Shown in pieces: positions 26,701 to 41,242 of a DNA stretch of 64,000 nucleotides. Every line of letters starts with the position of its first letter. Position 1 is the stretch's first letter. Made by a program: the position numbers and the translations under genes. Below the pieces are notes generated by a model. The model ran no database searches, had not been told where the DNA came from, and saw only the letters and a program-made list of their open reading frames with translations. Origin of the DNA: Anarhynchus alexandrinus (Eukaryota; Chordata; Aves; Charadriiformes; Charadriidae); the NCBI GenBank assembly GCA_008711295.1, contig VUYV01000178.1, forward strand, positions 71,089 to 135,088, read 5' to 3'.

Positions 26701-29700
26701 ATGCATAATAGAGGTTACGTTTTATGGAAGAGAGGTGCTAGGTACATTATAGTACAATACATTAAAATATCTTTTTTTAGATAGTATCTCAGAGGATAAT
26801 TACCTGTCATATCTTTTATATAATTTAAGTTTATTACTCCTGGCTTATGTCGTTAAAAAAAAAAAAAGCTCAGGATTTTAAGGATAGCTAAGAAAAAGGT
26901 AATCATCTCACACAATAGTGGTGCATTTCTTTTTTCATTTCAGTAAATATTAAGTTCTTAATTTCCCAGTAACAAACTAAGAAAACTCTGTCCAAGTTTT
27001 TGCTTCATTTCTCCACAATTTAAAATGATCCATAATAAATAAATAAAGTTCAAATTTATTTGAATGATGCTGCCACAGGGAGAGGGCTAAAATGGAAGAT
27101 GGTTCAAAATTCCTTTCAGTCCTACTTTCCTATGTCTCTGTAAGGTCCAGAAGTCAGCAGCATCCCAGGATTCCTTACATGTTCCTTAGGCATTTTCAGT
27201 GTTGCACTACAAACCATATTGAAGCATATCTAAAGTCCTGTGGCACCTGAACCGTTGAATACTTGGATGCCTGTCCGAACTTTAGATCAGACACAGGCAA
27301 AAACTGTTTACCTGCCTGAAGTTGCTAAAGCTTGCTCTGAATTCACTCTAAGTCAAAGGATCTTAAATCTATCACCATTCAACAGCCATTGTAAATTTAT
27401 TGCAATAATGAGGCAAGCTACTTTTTTAGGGATTTTTTTCAATTTTGTATTTATTCATTTAATTGTTTTGGAATGGAGAGAAGGGATTACATCAGTAAAA
27501 CTGAAGTCCAGGAAATGAATGATAATAATGGAGATGCAGTTTTACCATTTTTATTGTTAGGCAGCTCACAAGGTCTCTATTCCAAGCTCTACTGTTTCTT
27601 TATCATGTGATATGCATCCTGTTTTAGGTGACATGCAGTTACACAGCTATGCTGAAATCTGCCAGAAGTTTTGAAACAATTAGTCAGTACAATGTGTTTT
27701 TATTAATGTAAATTACACCTCATGGTCGCAGGTTGCGTATGTTGCCCAAGTTTGACTCAACTTTGAATTTGGCCCTTTCTCTTGTATTTTCCCCTTCTAT
27801 GCTTTATCTGCTTCACTAAAGAAGCTGTGATTGTAATAAACCTGAGAACTTCAAAGCACAAAAATAGATGCAACCATGAAGAAATAACCAGAATAGAATC
27901 TTCATTCCTCCACCCGTCCTTTTCGGTTAGGTGGCTGTGCTGACACCAGCTTCACTGGGTGCAATTGGCTGCAGGGTCAGGCCTTGCAGGTACCAGGCTG
28001 GGATTAAACGTGGCTGGGCAAGACTCTTGTTAAGCGATGTTTTTAACAGCTCTGATAAAAGCATTACTTAGAGTTCTAACATAGGGCATGTAGAAGTGGC
28101 CATTTTCTCTCTGCTTCCTTGGTAAAGGCTCTTTATTCGATCCATTTTCTGTCTGCTTTCCAGAAAGATCATTGCTGTAGAGAACAGGCTTGCACCAAAA
28201 CAAGACATGGCAGCCTTCACACCCCGCCCCAGCCCCTGCACACACACTTTTCTGTCTCTTGCTCTTTCCAAATGATGCCTGCAGGCTGCCGTGTGACACC
28301 CAGCTAGTCTGTCCTGTGGAGAGCACGCACAGCACCGCGCTCCAGCCTGACCTAAACCTGACAATGCCTTCTCACTTCTCACAGGCTGAAAACAGCCCCC
28401 CCTTCTCCTCCTGAAGTGAGAGACGGTTAATGCTTTTATTCCACACTGGGGAGCAAGATGAACCCAGCTATGCTAGTGAATCTCCTCTGCTTGCTGACAT
28501 GCGTCAGACACAACAGTCTCATCCTTAAAAGCTGGAGCAAAACCAAAAACAAAGCAAGAGTCCAAAAAAATCCAGTGAGCTACCATCCCTGTCTGGAAAA
28601 ATGAAGCAGCCATTATGCTCTTATTGCCAGAGCACAGTCATGTCCTTTGTTTAAATGAAAGCTGTAGTAATTTCTTGTGCTCCCCATCATGTGCATTTCT
28701 ATGATTGCAGCTTCCATCTTAGCTTAGTACTTGCTTAATAAACCCCATGTATTTACAGTCTCTTAGTAAAAGCCAAGATATAGCTCACAGGCTGGAGAGA
28801 AAGCAGGGAGGGACACTGTTAATTGGTTCGCTTGGGCAGAGGGATGTTCCCCACCTCATTTCCTTCCTGGCTGTAGTCACAGGCAAAGTTGGGAGCTCTC
28901 TGTGGGAACACATCCTTAGAGGCAACAAAATAGTCCTTCTTGCTTAAGTACAAGTCCTGAGAAATCAGGCTCGCTGTGCTGCTTCTGTCACAGGAAAAAT
29001 GAGGCTGTATGAGCAGTGGTGCTGCTGGGTCAGGGACTGGGAGAACTCTGACACCCCCTGCTCTTTCCCTGCGGTGCAGAGGAGCAGCAGATGGGCCCTG
29101 AATCTTTAAGGTATGAAAATTCACTTTAGCCTACACTTCTGGGGGGTCTTGAGCCAGCTCTGAGCAGGACACAATGTCAGGATAAAGGGAGCACAATGCA
29201 GTGCAAACTAGACAATAACCTGGCTCTCAAGGAGCACTGCTGATGGTTTTGTTCTCCTAGAAGCTGTCCTTAATAATTTGTTATTTGTATGCAAATGAGA
29301 AAAGTTTCACCAGCTCTCACCATAGTTTTGACCAAAAACAGGTTTTTCACCATGTTTGTTTGTCCTTCTCTTTGTTTAATGCGGGAGTGCTGAGTGAGAA
29401 AATAAGCATTTTAATGAGATAGCCACTAGCAATGGACAGCTCGAGACTGACTCCTTCACCTTGGGTCAGTGCTATTTCACTTGAGAGGGAACAATCTTCT
29501 TCATACTCAGAAAATCACAATTAAAATGTCTCTCATGCATTTGTGTAGTATTTTACACTGAAAGGACACAAGAAGGAGAAAGGATTGCCTAAATCAGCTT
29601 TTAATTCTCCTTTCATTTGCACTGTTGGAGCCATTGCTAATCAGTCATTAACTGTCAATAGTGACGGGCGGTACCAGGCTGGTTCTGCTCATACTGTTTT

Positions 29701-30009
29701 CTGCTGGGGAGCCAGACTCTGTACTGCTGTGTGCATCTATTGGCTTACTGGTTCTGCTGGAGTTAACAATCTGTTAAGTTTTTGTGGAACACAGAAGACA
29801 CCAAATTATATAAATACTGCAACTATTTGGAATATATTTTATATTAATTGTGTGTGTGTATTTGGCAGTGTTGCTATAGTTGTTTTGGAGCTGAATAACG
29901 CACATGCATAGTAGTCATGGATGTGATAAAAACATCCAAATATGAGAAAGGGTCCTCAAACCTAGTGATCTAAGTCTTTCTGTTTTGAAGAAGGGCTCTG
30001 TACTGATGA

Positions 30010-30033
30010 TTTTCACATTTTTTAATGTGAAAA
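30010..30033. repeat. Short AT-rich inverted repeat
   Basis: TTTTCACATT, four T bases, then AATGTGAAAA: a perfect 10-bp arm palindrome. No element body is seen beside it. Confidence 0.8.
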
Positions 30034-33000
30034 AGTAGATAAATACACACTGTTGCCTTGTAAGCCTATGCCTACTGAAGGCTCCTCATAAGGCCAGGTG
30101 ACAGCCAGTTTGCAGAGATTGTCCTATACCTCAGGTTCCAAACGGTTGTTTTCTTCACCTGTTTTCACCTAAACCTGGTGGGTTTTGGATACCAGACATA
30201 AAATATAGCAGACCATCTGGCAGCACTTGACTGGATTGTGAACCTCCCCAGGTCTGTGCTTCTAAGAAATGGTTCTGAATTTAGACTTCATCAGACTCCC
30301 AGATCCTCTAATCAAGTTGCCACATGAGGCAGGATCATATCTGTCCAAAATGCAGAGAATAGATTTACAACCATATTTAATCACAAATGCTCCTTAAATT
30401 AAGCCTAGGCAACAGTTGACCCATGGTCTGCAGAGCCAGCATAGCATAAGAGAATAGGAAACCGGTAAGGTTAGAGTACAGTGCAGGATATGCTGCTTTA
30501 GGAGAAGCCCACAAATGGGTGAAATAAAGAGTCAGAAAGTAAGTTCGTTGTAATACAATAAGACATCATAAAATATTAAAGCTTTTAAGACTGTAGTTCC
30601 AGCTCAGGTCTCTCACAACGCTAATAAAACAAGCAAGCTTCACTTTCTCTCCTCATGACTACAGATTTCTCTATAAAGTTATAGCTTTATTATGCATAAG
30701 TCAATTTCATCAACTGATTTTCTTTATTGTCCCTTCTAATTATGCACACATATACTTGCTATTTTTTAGAATATATAAATCATGCCCAAAGAACTGCACA
30801 GAAGTACATACACACTTCCTATGTAAGGAGAATGGAAAAATCAGTCAGGCCAATCAGGAAATTATTTACTCCCCTGTCCTGTTCTGGATTTGGAGGTGTT
30901 TGTACAGATTCAGGAACCACCTCTGGATTCTGTCTGAATCACTCTTTGATTGTTACAAGGGCACTAATTAGCTGTATTCCATAATGTATCACAAGACTTT
31001 AAAATGGTTTTTATTTCTGAAAAATAAGGCCAGATGCACAAAAGTTTTTGTGATTCTAACAGCCTATTGATGACAACACAGTAGGTCAATTTGTTGCTTG
31101 ATTGTGGCTCAGAGTGACTAAGGTCAGTGATGTTTGATACTTCACATGGATTAATTTTAAACTTCTGTGATCACGATTCAGGACTGGAGTCCAAATTCAG
31201 ACCTTTGAATGATACACTACAGGATCCTTGCTTTCTCCACAAAGCTACAGAGGGAGCTTGGGCAATAAGGTCTTATCTTTAGACTTCAAAGGGAGTTGTC
31301 TGAAATTAGTCAGTGTGGATAACCCCTTCAAGGCAAGACATCTGGGCTGTACAGGAACTTGTTCCCCGTGAGCCCACGCTTACTGTGCTGACCATTCACC
31401 CTTTCCTTCAAGAACATCTGAATAGAACAAAAGTGAGAAAAAAAAAGGTCAAATGTTTTTTTCAGCACATATCAAATTACTTATGGAATTTAATCTTATC
31501 TGTATATCATATCTGCAAGGTGTCAAGATAGCACATAGTCCAGAGGCATTTACATACAGTGAAGAATGTAATGCCTGCAAGTGGCTCCTCTCCCAGAGGA
31601 GAGAGGGACTTGACAGGCCACCATAATGGATGGTTTGTTTGTTTGTGGTATTGATTTATTAATTTGTTACATGCTAATCATTGATCAGCATCTGGTGCAC
31701 AGACAATACAAGAGGTCAGACCATCAACCATGCATTTTATTACCCACTGGCCTGACATCTCTTCTCCAGAATTCACAGAGAAGCTTGACCCCAAACAGGC
31801 AAATGAATTAAACTTCAAGCCCAGAAGGGGCTTTGGTTTCATAAACTAAATGCCAACACTGTTTTGCGCTTCTTGGGTTGAGCCCAGCCATGAAAGCACT
31901 CCTAACTGGATCAGAGAGAGCTTGCCACATGTCCCTAAGGTCAGAATTTGGCTAAACATATGCAGAACATGTTTGGCTCATTGCACACATGCATATTAAA
32001 TCTACATTCAGCAGCAAGGGAACAGAAAGACAATATATGGTAAAGATACTGGAATTGGACTTCAAAGATCAGGATGCAATTCCACAGACTCCCAGGGTGA
32101 CTTTGGCCACAACAGTCACTCTCCCCTGCTTCAGTTCCCATCTGTAAAAAGCAAAATAAGCATCCCTCATTTTTACTTCATCCATCTTTGCAATTTAGAC
32201 TCAGAGTTCTTTGTAGTGGTGTCTGTTTCTCAAAATACATCCAGCTCCCAGCACACAATGCCCTCCTCAGAACAGCCTTATGGATATGTATCAAAAAAAC
32301 CCCAAACCTTATAAAATATCCACTGATGAGATAAGACCACCAGCACAATACAGTGAACAGCTGTAATCTGTGGGAGGATTACTTCTCTTTGCCATAAATG
32401 CCATCTATTTTTCAAGACACAAGTTATTCCCTTTCATAGAACAGTGAACTCAATATCTGCAGACAACTTGCTTTCCAACCAGTACGTTTTTCAAAGGCTC
32501 CCAGTAGTTTGTGACATTAAATACAAGGTGTCACATCTTAATGACAAGTGTTAGTACTAGCCTGCTTGATTAACATAATTTGTTTCTTCATTGGATATCT
32601 TATCCCAGATGAGCTGCTTTTCATCCATATTTTCCAGGGGAAAAATATGCATTCTGACGTGCAATGCTAATGTGCCCTGTGCAATGACCTCCTATCTCTA
32701 ACTTTTAATTCTCACCTCCTATTCTCTTCAGTGCATGAATGAGCTCTAGCAGCAGCTATTGGTCAAGAGTCTCATATGCTGGATACCCGCCAAGGCTTTT
32801 GGGGTGTTTAGCACAGACAAAAGGTCTATTCCTATGACACACACATTTAAATTTAGCACTAAACTGGTGGGAAAGAAAGAGAAAAATATGTAAAATGTCA
32901 CTTTCTGACAAGCAGAAAATTAGAATTCATTCCCCTGAGAATTAAATGGACTTTTCTGCTTCCAGTCACTAGCTATGACAAGGTTAACATTTTTCAGTCT

Positions 33001-35778
33001 AATGGCTAAGGACATTAAGTGTGCATGTGAATAAGAAATAAAATTACTAGAGGGTATTAGCTAAGTGTGTGACAACAGCCCAAACTGACAACAAAACTTA
33101 AAGGATGCAGATTCTGACTAACACCGACCATTTGCTGTGGAGAACCAATGGGTGACAGAAACATGGGGTACAAGTACATGGAGGTCATCTTTCTTTAATT
33201 ATTATTATTATTGCTGCAACATAAGCAATCACAGGATTATATATGTCTCTGGGTGGGGGTAGAGCACATCTCAAAGCGCATCCTGCATGCTTCCAGTATC
33301 CCAGGCCAGGACACTGAACTGGGCAGCATCTTAATCGGAGTCCACAAAAGCCTGAGGAGACTCATAAAAGGAGAAATTCCAAGTGCATCTCTTATTTCCC
33401 CGAGGATTCTTTCACCACTCTCCATTCATGACTCAATTCTGATATGGCATAAGGATTAGGGTATGAAATCAAGTTATCATTTGTGACTTGATTTAGCGTC
33501 TGTCCTTCCCAGTTCAGTTTTCCCTGTAGTTCCTCACTGCCTTACTCAGCTATGACAAATGTAACACATGCAGCTATGGCTGCTAGACAACAATGGATTT
33601 CCATCTAATACAGCACCAACCAGGAAGGACTCAAAGAAAAAGGGAAGTCTGTGTGTTATTGATATGCCCTAGGTGTCAAGATACTGGAAATTATCAACTG
33701 TTGGGAATCTTTCTGGACATAAATTAAATTTGGGCTGTAAAAGGTAAGACAGGAAGATTATATTTTCAAATATCTAATTTGTTCTGTGAAAAATAAGTGT
33801 AAAAATTATGTTTAGAGATGTGGGTCAAGTTTGAGAAAGCACTTTTAAACAGGGATGATTAATATGTTATCTAACAAAGTGAAGAAAGCTGCGAGGACAT
33901 CAACAGACTTCAATGCAGAGAGGTCTCCTGTTATTATTTCTGCCTTTGATTGGTTTTCAAAAGCTACTTGGCCACAACTGAGAGAAATCTAAAGCTTACA
34001 ATTTAGGGGACAAATGAAACATTTAAAAAATGAAAATAGACATTGGAACTGAAAAGATGGAAAAAAAACCCCAGAATAAAACAAGTACTTCCAAAACCAT
34101 GGAATCTACCTCCAGATGAGCCAACTGGAAAAATTTACCAATTTCTCTGTGCTTTACTGTGGTCCAGCAGGGTGCTCATTAGTCCAAAACACTACTTTTT
34201 GTTATTTTTCTAGTCTAAATTCAGTGTGATGAACTATTAGGCAGCTCAGTTACAGATCATGTTTCCTGTAACATTAAAAGCTGGATTCTCTGTTCTTCTG
34301 CAACTAGCGGACACACCTCTTATAGCCTCTGAAGGATTTTTGCTTGGTCACACCAGCATGAAAGGATTCCTGCATGTTTTTACACCAATAGATAAGGCCT
34401 GATCCTGCCCCTCTAATTCATGCTGGCATGGCTATATTCCCTACATCTTCCTTTTTGCTTTACTTGGTTTGCTCCCGGAAAGAGGTACAACTGTATTCGG
34501 AGGTCTTCAAAGAGAAAGATTTTAAACCCAGCGCTCATTTACAAGCCAGTTCATGGGTTGACGATGCTGAACAAGAACCTCTTTAGCAGGACCAGCCATT
34601 TCTCAGCCATGCAGTGAGCACAGCTGTAGAGCTGAGCTCTGTAAGGAGACAAGCATCAAGACAGCTATTCACCTTAGATGAGACTTCCCCAGTGCTGCAT
34701 ATGCCCTTTTCACCATGCTCTGATCTGTTTTCCACACTGCTCTCAGTCCAACTAGAGCCTGAATACTTTTGGTCCCTGACCCCATTACCTCACACTTCCC
34801 TACAAGAAACTGCATAAGCAACATATCTGCCTGTAATCCTGATAAATCCAAATCATTTTGAATGAGTTTGTTTTGTTCCTCTGTCCCCTACTCTCCTGCC
34901 CCTCCAACTTCCTCAGCCTTATTTTATGTCATCAGCATATTTAAGGCACTTTTGAAATTACATTCTGCTCAAGGTCACTGCACTGGATTTAATTTTTCCC
35001 CATACAGCACATCAGTGCTTTAACTCCCATCTGATTTATTTATACTGTTTATTATCAACGACCAATTCAATCAATACAAGCTGGAATTCAAACACACATG
35101 CACATGTGAATTATGCATACAAACACTCACCAAGAGATATAAGACAACTGCTATAGTCCAGATCATTCCTCTAACAGACGGCCAGCTTATAGGTAAGGAG
35201 GCTCAGAGCGATGAATTTTTATACCTTGACTTTTGCTTGACCCCAGTGGTTGTTTGGTTACTGGAAACCAAAGGAATCGAAATAGCATCACAAATTCCAT
35301 GGAAGAGGCTTGGGCAAGGGATCTTTGTGTTTCTTATCCCAAGCCAGTAGGACCATATTTTAAGATGGGCTTTCTGAGTTGACAGTTCCGTCATTAGCTT
35401 CTGTACACACAGGAATTCTAGCAAAAACACCATCAAACCATACCAGGCAGTCATGTCAAGCAAATGTTGCAAACAGAACAGTGTATGGAGAACTGGAACT
35501 TGAAGGAAAACCGAAGCACTAACCTCAATTGCAGCCTAGGTTAGGCATTAAACCAACCTAAACGGGATGCTGGAAGCATAGTAGAAAGTGAATAGCTTTT
35601 GGCTTCCCTCTGCAAACCGCTATGCATTCTAAATGTTAATGGTCAGCATGATCCTCAGACATGGTTCACAACCGACTTCTGGTTGTCTTTGAACACAGTT
35701 GGTGGTTACAACTCAAGGAACACTGCAAATTCAAAAAATGAAGTTAGAGGAAGCGTGCATACACAGGTTCTGCTACAA

Positions 35779-35814
35779 ACCGAGATTATGCTGTAGACCG
35801 AGATTATGCTATAG
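35779..35814. repeat. 18-bp tandem duplication
   Basis: Two head-to-tail copies of ACCGAGATTATGCTGTAG, differing at one base (GTAG versus ATAG). A simple local duplication. Confidence 0.9.
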
Positions 35815-37017
35815 ACAGAGACAGACTATGCACACTGGCCTGGCGCCTTCAGGGATTTGAGGCACAAAGACTGATTAATCAGAAAATTTCAGCAGAGTGC
35901 ATGGTTTAGGAAAGAGGAGTGCATGTTCTCTACAAAAACATTTTGTGTCTGCTTAGTTAACTTCAATGCTAACAGGAGTCTATCACACCAAGTAAAATGC
36001 AAAATGGGACACCAGTGTCCCCCATCATCAATTTGAGGGTCTCCAGGACTAGAAAGCAGATTGCTGCATAGCTGTCACCTCCATAATTACATTCCCCAGC
36101 TGATCTGCAGTTTTTTCCATTTCTCTGTCCTTTACTACCTCCTTATTGCTCTTCCTTCTCCATCCTCTCCCTAGCATAGATCTTTTGCAACCATCTTTTA
36201 TAAGCAATCACCCTCTCTTCTAATCACTCTTCTGAGATGTTTCTATTTTTCCTTACTGATACAAGGTCTTCTGTCACACCAGAGCTGCACTGGTTCATAC
36301 CATATAGAGGCATGGCCTAGGGTGTTGGGGATTAAATCATGGCCTCTCTGAACTCCTCTTGACTTTGATAGTGTCAAACTTCGCCCTTGCATCTTCTCTG
36401 GCCTTTAGTTATGTCCGTTCCAGAAGTCTCTTTGAAATTTTGTTTTAATATTTCACTATTCATGCACAGAGAATATTTTGGCTTCTCTGTCAATAAGTTT
36501 CTGCTTGGTAACTCCCAGTTTGAATGCTGATTGTGTTTTGCATAAAATTAACTAAATTGCAGCCCTTCTGTTTCATTGGTACTTTTTGTCTGCTTCCTTC
36601 ACGAACAATGTCAGGGAGATTGCAGGCTGACTACAATTCTCTTTCCTAAGTAAGAGGAAAACAACGTATAAGAGCCCAATCAGCACAAGTTTCCTGATGT
36701 CTGTTGGGTTTTATAAGCTATATTGTACTCTGGCATTTAACAATTTCTGTTCATTTGATTCACTTTAAGAAATGAATGCAATGATTGCCACAGTGTTCTG
36801 CACTACTGTCATCTATTGGTAAATATGGAACAGGTATAACAACAAGCTTGCTCTTTTTTAAAAATTCACTGAGCTAACAAGTTATTTGTGCAATGGCAAA
36901 GTAATGTCAGGTCTTTGCTCTTGAGTTTCAATACTCACTTTCCATAGGGAGGTCTGCTGTAGGCTGTATTTCACAAGTAAGACAAGATCGACAGCAGTGT
37001 TAGGCTTCCAGGAGTGT

Positions 37018-37061
37018 TGATAAAACACATGAGCACAAATTGTTGCTCGTGTGTTTTATCA
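37018..37061. repeat. Strong hairpin: 18-bp inverted repeat, 8-base loop
   Basis: The left arm 37018-37035 and right arm 37044-37061 pair over 18 positions with one exception, T37030 opposite G37049. In plus-strand RNA this would be a U-G wobble, so the stem would be continuous. The loop is CAAATTGT. No target-site duplication or flanking element is apparent. Confidence 0.9.
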
Positions 37062-38943
37062 CGTTGGCCAAGTCTGGAGGGGCCCATATCCCCACAGGTA
37101 CAGTAGTTCTATCAATAAATGGCACATTTTAAAAGAAATGACCTCTCTGTCTTTGTTGAAAGAAACTTTAATACCAAAGAAGTTTCAGGACTATGAGCTG
37201 GGAGCAGAGGGAGAGGCTTGTCTGCTGCCTAAAGCAAAGCACAGCTCTTGGTGCAGTGGGTGGGATCCACACATTACACAAGGAGACACATCGTTCACCT
37301 GGGGGCCTTGCCATAGGAAGCAGCAAGATGCCTGAAAATTAACGTTGCAACGTAGCCTCTGCTATGCTTCTATTTCTTTATAGGTACGTCCATTTACCAC
37401 TAGGCATGCCTCCATAGCATCTCACTTTTAGCAACAGCACCGAGCCTTTCTCTTCTGCAGCATCCATATGGGAGGAGCTTGGAGGGACAAAGTAAACGTC
37501 AGCAAGTTTGAGGTGTAACTCAGGTGAAATTAGAAACAGTTGTAGAGAAAGGGGAAATGTGTGGGGGACATTTGACTCATGTTTGAAAGTATGAAAGGTG
37601 ACAGTTCAGAGACATCCAAGGCTCTCCCTGGAACTGTGGCTATTTCTAAACAGCAGCAGTCACTGTTTCAGGCTTGCTGAGCCTTGGCTTTCTCAAGGCT
37701 CTGGGGGAACAGCAGTCAGCACGATGGCTGTGAGCAGTACTGGGAGTCTGCCCAGGCAAGGAAAGGGGGTAAGCTGATAATGATAAGAAAGTGTGATAAA
37801 TTATTCCTGTGCTTGTCATCTTTATTTAACTTACTGCCTTTTGCATCCAGGGGAACCACAGTCCTTCCAAAAGAGTTGCTTTGGATTTCTAAATATTAGG
37901 AGACAGTTGTGACATTTGTCCTGCCCTGGGCATAATTAAACTCCAGGCATTTTTAATGCATTTTCTTCTCCATAACGATCTCCCTGTTTCTTTATCTGAG
38001 GATCCCAAAGTTCATTAACAATACCTCACTAAAGTCTTCTGGAGACTGATCCTTTCCCTGTGCTGTAGCATAGAGAAGAGAAAGTAATGGTTGTAATGCA
38101 AAATACACACATCTTTTATTTGTTTGTGTTTCCTTTCTTTGAAAAGGTGGTTATTACAGCTTCCCTTCTAGAACAGAATTTTGCACACCAGTGCAATAGA
38201 GAAGCAACATTCACAGGGATTCCTGATACTATATAAGGCAGAAATCAAGTTCTGAAGATCGTATATGAAGCAGCGGCAGAGCTGAGCACAGATTTCAGGA
38301 ATCCAGAGCCTCAGTCTCTTCAACGGGCATGTTTCTGTATGAGCTCTACATCTCAGTCTGCTGTCCTCCCCTGATGTTTATTTCTGGTGCATGCTACAGC
38401 ATAGCTGGTTACTTTAAGACAGGTTATATTATCTGGTTTGTCTACATCCAATTTTTATTCCTTGGAATAGAAACTTTAAGCAACAAATACGATGGTGCAA
38501 CAAATAAAATCGGCATCCAGCAATGCTGCCATCCAGCCCAGTTTTCCAGACCGTTATATCATTCAACAGCACTCTTAAAGGCACACGTGTTTGGTTAGGT
38601 CTCTTTGCCCCACTCCTCCTTCCTAACAAGAGCTGCAAAATGTATTCTGATTTCTGATCTTAGTATCCCAGCAGTTTCTTTTCAGTGCAAATAGCTTATT
38701 TACCTCCCTGACATTTATTGCCTTCGATAAAGAACAATACTATCTTTACATGGTCCTTTCTATCAGCTGTGCCCTACTCTCTTGGCCCTCTCAGGAAGAG
38801 GAACTCTCTCCTTTGCCCTGGTTAATTTAGGGGTCTCTTCTAGCTTGAATTCACCTTTCTCACCTAACCAGAACAACATACACTGTTCTAGGGCTTGTTT
38901 CATCCAGACTTTGATTGTCTTCTAATTTGCCCCACTACAGTTT

Positions 38944-38965
38944 TGGATTGGTGTGCACCAATCCA
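38944..38965. repeat. Palindrome with paired ATTGG/CCAAT boxes
   Basis: TGGATTGGTG and CACCAATCCA form a perfect 10-bp arm palindrome around a TG centre. Each arm holds an inverted CCAAT pentamer of the NF-Y type. Function is not shown. Confidence 0.8.
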
Positions 38966-41236
38966 TTTCCCAGCTGCCAAACACTGGTGACTTCTGTTCT
39001 TTCCAAAGGATGAGTCTACAGCTTCTTGATATTTGATATTCTACATACTTGATATTTGTCCCTAACTACATAATCACGTATTACATAAATTTCCCACCAT
39101 TCTGGCATCCTTGTCCTGAGGTCACCCAGTTCTCTCCATGACATTCGCTGTTCTCTCCCAGAGCTATGCAGCATGCTGCATAATGTCTAAAAGCAGCTAC
39201 AAGTCCTCTCCCCATTTCTGGAAGTTTGGGTGCGGATTAGACAGTCTAGACAGACAATAGGAAGAAAGACTAAAGGATTTCTAAGGACTTTTCTGTGTAA
39301 TTCTGCTTGCAATATTCAACTGCTCAGCAAAATGCCAGAAGCACACTATTTTTGTACCTTTTCCACTGATTGATAAAATTTGTGATCTTCTCATTCTTTT
39401 AACCAGTTATTAAACCATATATTTCAGTCACATAGAATTAATAATCAACATAAAACCTGTTCAAGTGAGCTATGTTTAAATGATACGGTGAACACATCCC
39501 CTCAAACCAAAGGAATTCAGCACTTGTTTGTTCAGACTGATGTCAGCATGTGTAAGCATTGCTACGTGTCCTCCAGAATCACAGTAACTGGCTTGAGAAG
39601 TGGTACTTCCCATCGCCTGCAGTGCTGGACTTTGCTTTATTACTTGGTTAAAATAAGGAATTGTAAGATAAGCAGTATTTATCATCTTACATTTGAGAGA
39701 ATTTAAGCACAAATATCAATTCAGAAGGAATACAGGGCTGCTGCCTTTGAAAATCACACGTGGATGCAACTGAGATGTGGCTCAAGAAAAGCAAATGGAG
39801 ATTTTTTTTCGTACAGGAATGGGGACAAGAGGGCACACACGACCTGCAGAGCACCCTGCCGCGTGCCCTCTCCTGCTGACTGCCACCATCTCCCCACTCC
39901 TCCGGCTTCTCTTGTGCGAGTTCAGGCAATTCCAGCCAGTGACTGGGGATTTTCCCTTTAGGTTGCAACATTTTAAACTCAAGGGAAGGCAAGCAATTGC
40001 AATAAAGTAGTAAAACAATCACCTTTCAGTTTACAAAAAAAAGCTGAAGTAAAGGGATATTTCTTTTCAATCGCTCTAGAGATTGAGTCTGTGTTTTTTA
40101 TTTCTCAGTCTCCATTCCTGGTGCACATACACTGTTCTCAGAACAGTGCATGGTCTGGTGGCAGGGAACATCCAAGGAAGGCGCAAAGCCCTGCCATCCA
40201 ACCCTCCACCCTGAATGAGGCAGGCAAGTGTTCAGGGGATGCAGCTGCATTTTTAAAGCACTCCAGGTTAGTATTTCAACTTTACTAACATGGAAACTAG
40301 GCTCAGGGACTTACTTGCAGGAAGCTGAGGATTGTGAGCACAGGGAAACATTTCCCTGGACAGACTAAACTATCTGCCTCTGAGCTAGGCAGCCACATGC
40401 CTGCGTACCTGCCCCGTCACGGTGACTGTGCTTACCCTGAGCAACACCATCTTTCTATCTGGGACTATCTGACAAGAAATATACATGGGAACATTATTCA
40501 GATCCCCTGGGGTTTTTTCCTTGAATATAGGACGCACCTTAACTTGCAGGACTACTATGAAGTCCTGCTTTGTAGCCTTTCCTACCAGACTAGGTCTCTG
40601 TAACTTGCCTCCATTCATTCAGTGCACACAAAGCAAAGCTTTCTCATTTGGGCATTCAAGTCAATTCTTAGTCCACATTATTAGCTGCTCTCTCTCCCTT
40701 AAGGGATATAACCTAAAGGTATCCAAGTTCCAAGCCAGCATCTTTCTGATTCACATTTCACCTATTCATAAAAGACAGTGCTGCACCACAGGACACTGAT
40801 TTTTATCACATTCTGGATATGGCTACTTCCTGGCATTGATCTGGAGCACGAACTTAAGTATTGAGGCCAAAATTCACTAATTACCTGGATATTTATGTCG
40901 CAGTCCTTGTATCAGTTAAAGAAAATGCTCTGACACAAAGAAACAAGAACAGCTCGTGTTAGTTATTTGTAGAGTCTCCTGGCTATGCATGGGGTTTTGC
41001 AAGCCAAAAAGCAGTAGGCCAGGGTCTCAGGAGTGCTCAGTTCCCACTGAGAACCACCTCTTCTGTGGTTAATTGGAAGTTAAGAGCTGAGCTCTTTGAA
41101 AAATGTCTCTTTAAGCAAAGCAGTGGAAACTGCTCAAGATTAAGCGTTGAGTCCTTAATAAGCCCTCAGCAAACAGACCAGAAGCTCAGCTTCCTTCTAC
41201 TGATCTTAGAGGCATAAAGAGACCATAAGTAGTCTT

Positions 41237-41242
41237 TTTATT
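41237..41242 (-). terminator. Candidate polyadenylation signal of ANKRD60
   Basis: AATAAA on the minus strand, about 555 bases beyond the stop of the ankyrin frame at 41796. Plausible only by position. Confidence 0.3.

Larger units (their letters stand above)
23737..41236. other. Gene-free region between CIMIP1 and ANKRD60
   Basis: About 17.5 kb without a supported exon. Open frames on both strands are short, show no known family and lack splice partners. Contents seen are small AT microsatellites, an A run at about 26856-26868, two palindromes (30010-30033 and 38944-38965), an 18-bp tandem duplication (35779-35814) and a strong hairpin (37018-37061). A non-coding RNA or enhancer could be here but is not identifiable by reading. 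Confidence 0.55.

Noticed and set aside
38225..38598. TATA-like CTATATAAGG followed by an 89-codon open frame
   Set aside because: No recognisable protein, no splice partners, and TATA-like strings are common in AT-rich DNA.
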